A DNA stretch of 64,000 bases from Colias croceus (lineage: Eukaryota > Arthropoda > Insecta > Lepidoptera > Pieridae): assembly GCF_905220415.1 (NCBI RefSeq), contig NC_059537.1, positions 14,277,795-14,341,794 of the forward strand. The letters run 5' to 3'. A program made the position numbers and the translations under genes. This document shows, piece by piece, positions 20,101 through 29,500 of this stretch; position 1 is the first letter of the stretch, and the number at the start of each line of letters is the position of its first letter. The notes below the pieces were generated by a model. That model was not told where the DNA came from and did not search any database. It saw only the letters and a program-made list of their open reading frames with translations.

Positions 20101-22305
20101 TTCGATTTGTCTAGAATTCTTTACGATTTTATTAAGAGATTTATTCGTTCTATTCTTTTATAGTTGTATAAATTATTGAGATATTATAGCAGAATGGTAG
20201 ATGCAGAATGGTCGCTTTCTTGCAAAAAAAGTGAACAAAAAACCGTTTCTAGGATTTCTGAATTTTAACGTTGTTGGTAAAAAATGTTTTATTATACATA
20301 TGTACATTTAAATAACTTGTAAAGATGTATTTTTTTTAACTAGCGAAAACGGTTCACCTGAATAAATGAAACAGCCATAATTATAATTGATTTTTATTCA
20401 TACATGCAGATTATTTATTATAATAATAAAAAATTAAAAAAAAAACGACGTGTGTCACTCGGGGACTGGGGCGGTTGCGCTATTGCATGCTATGCCTTCA
20501 AGCCACACCTCCGCCCGTCGGAGTGGGGAGCGTGAGGTTTTTTCGTTACGGAATTTCTCGATTCGGTCCCCGCGCTCAAGGCCCGCGATAGAAGCTATGC
20601 AATAGCTTAAAAATTAAAAAAAAACCTAATAATTAATATTATTTCCAGCCAAACCCACAATGCGAGGATTCTTACTGCCGTCGTCGTCAAGCGGAGTACA
20701 AAGCGAAGCCGGCCGTCGAACTCGCGACCGAAGTGAAGGAAGACCCCAAACCACTGCACGATGATAATGAGTGGGGTGAGATACAGATACATTCACAAAT
20801 CTATACTACTAGCTTACCGCCCGCGGCTTCGCCCGCTTTCTCTAAAACAATTTGAGATTTAAACTATCCTATCTCTCAAGTTGGATAAAACTGCACATGG
20901 TGTGCGAATTTTGTTATAATCAGTTAAGTGGTTTAGGAGTCCATTGAGGACAAACATTGTGACACGAGATTTATATATATTAAGATTATGAAGCTGAAGA
21001 GTTTGTGTGTTTGAACGTGCTAATCTTTGGAACTACTAGTCCGATTTGAAAAATTATTTCGGTGCTAGATAACCCATTTATCGAGGAAAGCTACGCTAAG
21101 ACAAACAGGAGCGGAGCTACGCGGGAGAAACTGTGAAGCGCAGCTGGTAAAATATAAAACGGATAAATTATTATTATTAATTGCTTTTATTCACTTGGAG
21201 TATGTGGTGTCAATCATTTGGTATTAGGGTAAAAACTAAAAAGTAGCCTATGGATCAGACTAAATTTGTGGCAAAATACAGATCTGTTATTAAAAATATT
21301 TTTTATTTCAGGAATCAGTTTAGTTGATGAAAACTCGCCGATAGAAGAAACTCCCGCTTTGAATCTCGTTGATGGAGTTCAGGTATTTAAGCTTCATTTC
21401 TTATATTATCTGAAACTATCTTTGTGTTACATTTAATCCAAATCGACGACGCGGTTGGCGCAGTGGTAAAGTAACTGCCTACTGAGCCGACGGTCCCGGG
21501 TTCGATCCCCGGTCAGGGCAAATATTTGTGTGATGAACTCAATTATTTGTTCTTGGGTCTGGGTGTTATTATCTATATATATGTATTTATTAAATATTAT
21601 ATTTATCGTCGCCTAGTACCCACAACACAAGCCTTAATTGAGCTTACTGTGGGACTAGGTCGATTTGTTTAATAATGTCCTATAATATTTATTTATTTAT
21701 TTAAATCGATCCAGTAGAAAAAAATTACTTCACATTTATAATATTAGTTGAAAATTTACAGTTAATCTATCGTATAATAATATTAAAAAACTGAAGAGTA
21801 TGTTTGTTTGTTGGAACGCGCTAATCTCAGGAACTACTGGTCCGATTTGAAAAATTTCTTTCGTTGTTCGATAGCCCATTTATCGAGGCAGGCTATAGGC
21901 TATATCATCACGCTAAGATCAACAGGAGCGGAGCAATGCGGGTAAAACCGCAGGGCACAGCTAGTTATAAAAAAGACGTGTGGCACTCGGGGACTGCCGC
22001 AGTAAAGCTATTGCATGCTATGCCTTCAAGCCACACCTCCGCCCGTCGGAGTGGGGAGCGTGAGGTTTTTTCGTTACGGAATTTCTCGATTCGGTCCCCG
22101 CGCTCTAGGCCCGCGATAGAAGCTATGCAATAGCTTAAAATATACCTAAAGTATAATAATTTTAATTTTAAGCATTTTTAATTTTCTCCAGGTTGCCTAC
22201 AGCATTCCAGTAGATAATAGTACTCCAGAATCGAGTACAGGTGGCGCTGTTGCCGCGTCTGAACTATCTCTCGAAGAATTGATGCAACAGATGAAATCTA
22301 TGTAA
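15848..22305 (+). CDS. Uba5: UFM1-activating enzyme UBA5, complete, nine exons
   Basis: E1 enzyme that adenylates UFM1 and holds it as a thioester before passing it to UFC1. Exons: 15848-15984, 16311-16446, 16734-16930, 17692-17878, 18646-18757, 19993-20090, 20649-20775, 21312-21382, 22192-22305; all use GT-AG and sum to 392 residues plus stop, close to the usual family length. The nucleotide-binding loop is GVGGVGS (72-78); NRLFFQPHQAGLSK follows. The catalytic cysteine is C241 in KREGVCAASLPTTMG. Zinc ligands are C217/C220 (CFAC) and C294/C299 (CEDSYC). EWGISLV (330-336) is the UFM1/GABARAP-interacting motif, and the C-terminal LEELMQQMKSM matches the UFC1-binding end. Introns 3 to 8 hold Helitrons, MITEs, a SINE and GC-rich repeats; introns 1 and 2 look free of them. 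Complete with no lost residue. Confidence 0.96.
17030..17528 (+). mobile_element. non-autonomous Helitron in Uba5 intron 3
   Basis: Perfect A|TC start (TCTAGATACATATAATAAAT) and GGGCGGAAGCTAG|T end. Contains (TCTG)n at 17154-17190. Same family as 19314-19790, which it matches nearly throughout. Confidence 0.92.
18202..18361 (+). repeat. GC-rich 160-bp repeat, copy a (Uba5 intron 4)
   Basis: It starts AAGCTATTGCATAGCTTCTA and ends CCCCGAGTGCCACACGTC followed by a T-run. AAGCTATTGC at the start is the reverse complement of GCAATAGCTT near the right end, so the ends can pair. Other copies: 20447-20608 and 21975-22136 (reversed), 23819-23973, 49626-49786, 49797-49959. Family identity not known to me. 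Confidence 0.9.
18434..18620 (+). mobile_element. short non-autonomous Helitron, second family
   Basis: Starts TCCATACTAATATTATAAAT, contains (TCTG)4, ends GGGGCGGACCTCTAG|T. It lies directly upstream of Uba5 exon 5, leaving only 25 bp for the 3' splice site. A related copy is at 31659-31844. Confidence 0.82.
18823..19080. mobile_element. MITE-like repeat with AACCGACTTCAAA termini
   Basis: Left end AACAACCGACTTCAAAC and right end TTTGAAGTCGGTT are inverted copies; about 258 bp with an internal A-run. A close second copy is at 60517-60773. No coding capacity. No clear target duplication at this copy, so the superfamily is unknown. Confidence 0.75.
19264..19311 (+). mobile_element. Helitron 3' end with perfect hairpin
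   Basis: GCTTTTACCC (19265-19274) pairs with GGGTAAAAGC (19289-19298), then GCGGCACAGCTAG|T at 19311. This is the standard Helitron terminal hairpin plus CTAG, from a family different from its neighbour, which starts 2 bp later at 19314. Confidence 0.75.
19314..19790 (+). mobile_element. non-autonomous Helitron in Uba5 intron 5
   Basis: Start TCTATACATATAATAAATCT after A; (TCTG)n at 19437-19461; end CGGGCGGAAGCTAG followed by T. This is the best-preserved example of the family here and served as my reference for the other copies. Confidence 0.93.
20447..20608 (-). repeat. GC-rich 160-bp repeat, copy b (Uba5 intron 6)
   Basis: Reversed copy, preceded by an A-run and ending GAAGCTATGCAATAGCTT, 40 bp before Uba5 exon 7. 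Confidence 0.9.
20809..20985 (-). mobile_element. short Helitron, third family (Uba5 intron 7)
   Basis: Minus-strand end CGGGCGGTAAGCTAG (plus-strand CTAGCTTACCGCCCGCGG at 20809) and start near 20985 (TCTTAATATATATAAATCTC on minus). Relatives are at 27229-27410 and 50792-50969. Confidence 0.82.
20986..21147 (+). mobile_element. degenerate Helitron, fourth family
   Basis: GAAGCTGAAGAGTTTGTGTG ... GCTAATCTTTGGAACTACTA ... ending AAGCGCAGCTGG, a decayed CTAG end. Matches 21766-21964, 57935-58112 and, reversed, 29005-29147. Confidence 0.65.
21444..21712 (+). mobile_element. tRNA-derived SINE (Uba5 intron 8)
   Basis: The head holds a Pol III A box (TTGGCGCAGTGG, 21455-21466) and B box (GGTTCGATCCC, 21499-21509) in a tRNA-like setting. 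The body has ACAAGCCTTAATTGAGCTTA and GTGGGACTAGGTCGATTTGT, and the tail is (ATTT)n near 21695-21712. The extended non-tRNA body rules out an ordinary tRNA gene. Confidence 0.85.
21766..21964 (+). mobile_element. Helitron, fourth family (Uba5 intron 8)
   Basis: Starts TCTATCGTATAATAATATTA, contains GAACGCGCTAATCTCAGGAA, ends GCAGGGCACAGCTAG|T. Followed after ten bases by a reversed 160-bp repeat. Confidence 0.82.
21975..22136 (-). repeat. GC-rich 160-bp repeat, copy c (Uba5 intron 8)
   Basis: Reversed copy preceded by AAAAAA, 55 bp before the final Uba5 exon. Confidence 0.9.
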
Positions 22306-22490
22306 TTTTGTGTATATTTTGTGTAATTATGTTAAATTCGAGCCATTTTTTATTTATAACTGTTGAAATTGAAAATTGGTTGTTTACTTTAGTTTAGTTG
22401 TTTCTGGTTCATAATTGTTTATGGTTATAAAAAATACGTAATTTATGTTTTTACATTTTGTTTTTATGATTTTTTTTATCAATATGTAGG

Positions 22491-22496
22491 AATAAA
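22491..22496 (+). promoter_or_regulatory. poly(A) signal of Uba5
   Basis: AATAAA 186 bp after the Uba5 stop, in an AT-rich 3' UTR. Confidence 0.6.
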
Positions 22497-23560
22497 CTTA
22501 TTATTTATATATTATATTGAAAATTTAAGGATTTTTTTTAAATATATCGTTATATAACTAATGCAGAAATAATAAATCCAAATATGATTACGGATTTGGC
22601 AGATTTTATGTAATTTTTATATAGGCCAAATATTATTGAATGCAAACAAAGCTACGGGCAAAAGTAAGTATGTAAATACTATGGATATAAACCATACATA
22701 CGTTCTTCATAATCTATTTTTACCATTTCATTGTTTTTGATATGTAATTTGTTTTTTAATTTTTCACTTGTCAATGTGTATTCTGCATTTAAGTTGAATA
22801 AAGTAGCTAAGTAATAACTTAACCAGCTTATAATGTTAAAGAAACATATCTATTACTAAAAACGTCAATGTATGTTATATGTGATGCTTCATCAAGTGAT
22901 TTAAGTCACAATTAAGTTAACATGGCCTAGTTCCATAGTTAATGGTTAAGTTAGAAAACGCGTTGTGTATAATTTTGTGAATTATAATATCAATAATGAA
23001 TATTGTATTTAAATTATAGCTATTGGAATTATATTAGAAAATTATAATTAAAAATGTGCAAGGGATGGATTTTAAATGTATATGTATGTAATTGATATTG
23101 TTCTGAATAGAGAATTATTTATTTTCTATTTCGTATCTTGAGGGAATATAGTGTAATTAAATCTAGGACTTTAAAATACAGTTATGAAAAATTTCTAAAA
23201 CTTGCCGTTATACGCATTCAATTTTGTGTCGCAACTGTTAATGCTCTCTAATAAAAAAAAAGATATTTATAAAAAAAAAAAATCACCAATTATGGGTCAA
23301 AATAGCCACAAAAACTAAACATCGACCAATTATTTCACTCACTTTCAATCACTCTCCTCACAGTATAATAAAACTTCCAGCTTTGGTTTTAGTCTTTTAT
23401 TATATTGAATCTAATTTGAAACGAATACAATGACGTACACTATATTTCCTAAAGAATTAACATTCCCGTATTTATTTAAATGTAGCGCTATTTATAAAAA
23501 AGTTATTTTTTATATTTTGAAATTTTATAAATCAATGTTGCTAAGCTTAATTATTAAATG
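22497..23560. other. spacer between convergent Uba5 and Msh5
   Basis: About 1 kb of AT-rich DNA with no exon or full mobile element that I can support; A-runs at 23249-23280 only. Confidence 0.5.
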
Positions 23561-23566
23561 TTTATT
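23561..23566 (-). promoter_or_regulatory. poly(A) signal of Msh5
   Basis: AATAAA on the minus strand only 20 bp after the Msh5 stop codon, implying a very short 3' UTR. Confidence 0.55.
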
Positions 23567-23585
23567 GTAAGAAATTGATTTTTTA

Positions 23586-26500
23586 TTAAATGTCTTCAGA
23601 AATCAGCTGTCTCTTGGTTTTATGTGTGATTCTGTTCAATTTCTCCATTATTTTCTTGTTAGGCTTTGGTAGTTGGTTATTCTGAAACACAAAATATTTT
23701 TTAAAATACAATATGTGTCTTCATGAACAGGCAACAAAATTAAATTATTTATTTGTAGACTTAAACATGTTAAGAAAATTTTCGTGACAAACTTAACATT
23801 CTTAACGGAAATATTTTTAAGCTATTGCATAGGTTCTATCGCGGGCCTTGAGCGCGGGGACCGAATCGAGAAATTCCGTAACGAAAAACCTCACGCTCCC
23901 CACTCCGACGGGCGGAGGTGTGGCTTGAAGGCATGCAATAGCTTTACCGCGGCAGTCCCCGAGTGCCACACGTATTTTTTTATTATTTTCGTAATTCACG
24001 ATAGTTAACTACTATGTGTACAAAGTTTTAACAAAAACTGTCCTGTAACAAGTGGTCAATGGATCAAAATCGTTCACCAAAAGGAGTTGGTTAAACATAC
24101 AGTTGAAGCTAAAATAAGTGTTTAAAATTGTATTTTCTCATTTTAGTAAAATATATAGTTAAACTAGCTTACCGCCCGCGGCTTAAACCTAATAAATTAT
24201 ATACTAAAACCTCCCTCTTGAATCACTCTATCTATTCAAAAAAACTGCATCAAAATCCGTTGCGTAGTTTGAAAGATTTAAGCATACAAAGAGACATAGG
24301 GACAAAGAAAGCGACTTTGTTTTATACTATGTAGTGATTATTATTTACATTCATAGCACACAGAACATCTTTAGCCCGCGCTAGTACATGGTCTTCAATA
24401 CCGCTAGAGCGCGCCACCTGGTGGGCGAAACTAGATTCACAACTACCCTCCGTTATACGGAACAGAAATATCACTTCGCCATCTTGGATTATGTGCTCGA
24501 AACTCTGGAATATAATATTTAATGTAAAATAAAAATTAAATGAAATTAAATTTAAATTAATTATTATTTATTTAATTTAATTATTATCATTAAATGTGTG
24601 TAATATTTCCATTTGCAAGGGATTGAGAAAAAAATAGTGTTTGATTTTCTGATCCATTCAGACTTAATAGTCCTGCTATTACTCTGAATTATCCTCACTG
24701 ATCACTCCTCTGTATAGGTAATAATTGTTAAATGAGACAAAAAATATTATTAAATAAATATTAATTTCAGAATATTGCTCCAAATTAGTTTATTCATCAT
24801 TGGACACGATTTGTATGCAATAATTTTCATAAAAAATTAGGATTTAATTCAAGTCAAGGATTTTTTCCACTTGTCAGCTTTAAAGCAATAAAAATCAATA
24901 ATTTCAAAGATTTCTTACCAAAAACTTAACAATCGGCGTGTCTATAATAAACTCCTTAACATTCAAGAAGTGAGTGGACAGAAACACATGCGGGCACTCC
25001 TGCCCCTTAAATAAGAGCGTGTTCAGACAAGCCGCTAGTAACGAGAGACCGTCCGACTCTGAAGTGCCTTTACCGAACTCGTCTACTAGGATTAGCGAGT
25101 TGGAAACCGATTCTTGGATAGCTAGCGCCATCTAGCGGAGTTTTGAGTTAGGTTTAGTTATTTCTTGTAAGATTTTTGTTAATTTTTGTTCTGCATAAAC
25201 AACACTATTACAGTGTGTCCAAGAAGTTTCAAAAAAGATAAAGGTACATTACCTATTTAATAAACATAATTTAACTTTTAAATAAATATATTAGTCTTTT
25301 AATAGCAGGAATTATAATGATTTTTTTTTACACTAGGAAGAGGACATGATTTTACATTAAACAGATTTGATTCAGAAATGGAACAATTTTATTATTTTGT
25401 TTGCTTATAAGAAAGCCTCACCTGCCTCAAATCAATAAGAAAAGCGGACATATGAGCCGCGATACATTCAGTGGACTGTATCCTCGTGAATATGTTGGAT
25501 ACGATGCCAATAGTTGCTGATTCTGCCGGCACAAAACTGCCGATGTGAGCTAGATATACTATTAGACCTGAAATTTTATTTATGGTTGACTGTGTATGAA
25601 GAAAAATGATTCCTAGGGACATGAACAGTATATGTACATGAACAGCAGACAGCAGTATTAAGTTCAGTGTTGAAAAACGTCAGAACAAAAAGGTTTTCTT
25701 ATGTCTAGCGCCATCACTTTCCCAAACTAGAGATATTGCTTTAAGATAATGGTTATTGTTAAGGCTTTTTTATTTAAGACCTCCGAAGGTACGAATGAAG
25801 AACCTAGTTGGTTCCAATACCAAAATAAGACCTTATAATCTAAACAAAAACAATACAAACCAATTTGTTTCATATAAACCGACTTTCCACTAGCATTTGG
25901 TCCTGTCAAGATCTTAACAAAACCACCTTCTAGGCTACTATCTGTATCATTTGGCACAAAATTATCACACGTTGTGAGGTACAAGGGATGTTTCCCCTCT
26001 TTTATTTGTATTATTTTGTCTGTAGTTAATTCTGGGCGAGTGAAGTTTAGCTCTTTACAAGCTTTTGATATTGCTATGAGGCTGTTTAAAAAGTGAAAAT
26101 ATCATAGTAATTGATTATTTATAAATTAATTAATGATTTTTCTCTATCATGACAGAATTACGGTTAACACGTGAGAGTAAAATCGAAAATCGGGGTTAGT
26201 TCGATTGAAAAAGTGAAAACAAAATTGATTGCTTAGGTGCTAATAAAAAATAGATTAGTAAAATAAAAGAAAAGCATCTGCTCTATCTTTTGGGTCGTGA
26301 GACATGGCAAATGCTTTTCATAGGTATTATGTACTAAACCTATTTTAGAACCTTGCCCCTCAATAAAGGTATCTTTGTTAACAAGAAAATAGCAAAATAT
26401 CCTGTCGAATAAAATCCTCACCAGTCCAATTCAGCACATTTATCTATTAATGCTGCTAAAGTATGCAAGTTCTCCAATATAATGGTTGTGAGACGCATCA

Positions 26501-29500
26501 TTATGCGAGTCTCGTGGGCAACTATTTCTGGGTAAGTGTCGCCTATTATCATGTCTAGTTCTGTATAAAAATACTTATAATATAACAAAAATATTAGTAA
26601 TTTTCTTTAGATTCCAGATCAATGTAGAAAGTAGAAAAATATATTTTTAGGTAAGTTAGTAACTTACCTAACTACTTATTCTTATGAAGAAAACTATTTT
26701 TTATACAAAAAAAAAATATTTTTAAAATATTGTTTCACTTACCTTCACATCCCTTGCTTTTGTAATGAATATAGTCGTTATTCTGAAACTGAAAAAAATA
26801 GCGATGAGTTAGTTACATTTGGCCAAAAAAAATACTTACAAAATAGTTTAATTATAGCTTTCACGCGAATTTTACCATAAATTCCATATCAGGTAATTCC
26901 TTCTGTTCCATAGTAAGGTTATCGGCCCAGGCCTTTACCCCAAGGAGGTATCCCAAATGGGGCATATACAGCATCGTACACTCTTCTATGAAAGTCGGTA
27001 AACGGTCCATTTCTATTTTGGCCGTTTCTGACATTAGACCGTGTAGACTGGCCATTATTTGTTTCTCTTTGGTAAAAAAAAAAACTAATATTTTTAATAT
27101 ATATTTTTTGTGAATAAATTTTATAAAATTACGATGCAAAGTTCTAAGAGATAAAAATTCCACAAATTAGGGATCATAAATTGTCGATTTAGCTGAAATC
27201 TTTTGCACCTACTTTGACAAAACTTAAAATACGCCCGCGGCTTCGCCCGCTTTCTCTAAAACGATTTGAGATTAAAACCATATAAAACTATCCTATCTCT
27301 CAAGTTGGATCGAACTGCACATGGTGTGCGAATTTTATTATAATCGGTTAGGTAGTTTAGGAGTCCATTGAGGACAAACATTGTGACACGAGATTTATAT
27401 ATATTAAAGATGGAGGGGATAACTTACTCATATCCAAATCTTTGTCAACTCCAGCTTTTACCGTGAACTTTCCTTCTGATTTTGATAAATCAAAATCGAT
27501 GATTCGATTCATATATAAGGCCATCTGTTACGATGAAAATTTTATTGTATTTAAGAAAGAGAGTTAAGAAGTAGAAAAATAAAAAAATCACAAACTATCT
27601 TGCCTCGTATAATTTATTGGTATCAAAATTAGCTATTTCTTCTAAATATAAACTATTGCGTGCTACAGATTCACAGATTTCACTTATGAGTACTGCGTTG
27701 TAAAGCGTCTGAAATTGTAGATAATATCTATATACATATATAAAACTCAAAGGTGACTGATATAGTGATCTATCAACGCACAGCCCAAACAACTGGACGT
27801 ATCGGGCTGAAATTTGGCATGCAGGTAGATGTCATAAAGTAGGCGTCCCCTAAGAAAGGATTTCCCGAAATTCTTGCGGGAACGGGGAAAAACGGGGATG
27901 CACGTACGAAGTCGTGGGCGGAAGCTAGTAACTAATAAATTGTATGTAATTTTTATTTGATAAAAAATAATTATTAGCATTAAACATAATTTTCATCATA
28001 ATAAAATGCCTTGTGCCCAATTAAAAAAATATAAAGTGTAACCAACGTTATAAAGAGATTTCCATTGATATGCCTTTGCGGACAACGCTTTTATTTTTGC
28101 TAATATCCCCTGAAAAACACCATAAAAATCTATAAAATAACTTAATATATTATCATTTATATAATTAAAATAACATAGGGCTAACTCATACATTAACATT
28201 TTTAATGAATCGTAGCGAAGTACAGATGTTTCTCACTACAGAATCACTTTGAGGTTTCATGAAGAAGGTTAAAGCGTCTTGGCGCTGTTTAAGCGTAGTT
28301 AGATCCTTTGTTGGATGACGTAACAGGATTCTATACACGAAAAATATAAAAATAAAATTTTATTAATTCAAAAACAATGTTAAAAATGTACCTAAGCAAA
28401 TGAACTTATTAAAAAACTAAACCCTAAGGTTCGGAAGTTGAAAATAAAGACAAAAACAGGACTTAACTAACGAATTTATAATTTAAAGAAATCGTAACAA
28501 AATTCATATCGCAATTTATACCTTATATTTTATCATTATACTTATAAAAATGTCATTAGCTAGTGTGTACATCTTATAACAAAAAGTTATTCTTTACAAT
28601 TTAATAAATATATTTTAAGGTACAATTATTATTATACTTGTTTCTTATAATTTTGCTATTAAATTAATTAATTTCAATATAATTTGATCGTAAGACCGAC
28701 TACCGAAACCGAGACCGAAACCGATATACCTCATCCGTCTATGTCCAACCTTCGAAGAGCATTTACTAAAAATTTGGAACAAACTCAGTCCCTCTTTATT
28801 GGAACCTTGCACCCCTTTCTTGAAGTTACTAGGGTGAGATTGTGTGCTGAATATTTGTAGACCTCTGTATGTGTCTTCGTCTATTGTTACTATGTCAGAT
28901 CTATGGGGATATGTTGTTTTAATAGGTTTAGATGTAGTTAAGGTAGAGTTTTAACTTATATGCATGTTTCATTTATCTCCGTCTTATCATAAGTATATAA
29001 TAAACTAGCTGTGCCCCACTGTTTCATCCGCCTATAACCTTCCTCGATGAATGGGCTATCTAACACCGAAATAATTTTTAAATCGGACCAGTAGTTCCTG
29101 AGATTAGCGCGTTCAAACAAACTTTTCAGCATTATAATATTAGCATTGATTAAGAACTACAAGAAAAAACGAATAAGTCTATGGAAAATCTGGCATTTTT
29201 TTGTATCCCTTTAAATGTATTTAAATGTATTTTATGGGATCCGGATGTCCTATCATATGTCCATAACTATATTTCGAACGTACAATAGATACCTACTCAT
29301 TTTAATACCAAACTGATTAGTTTATATTACAATACAGTGAATATCATTACAATTAAAAATATCACAAGACAGTAAACAAATATAAAAAAACTCACAGCGA
29401 AATTCTTTTCAAGCCCAAAAACTGCGGTTTACTATGCAAATCCATGCACAAATTCGACCAATTCAGATCTAAATACCGAAGCAAAGCGCCTAGCGTGTGT

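Noticed and set aside
21444..21516. tRNA gene
   Set aside because: A and B boxes are present but lead into a long non-tRNA body with an ATTT tail, so it is a SINE head.
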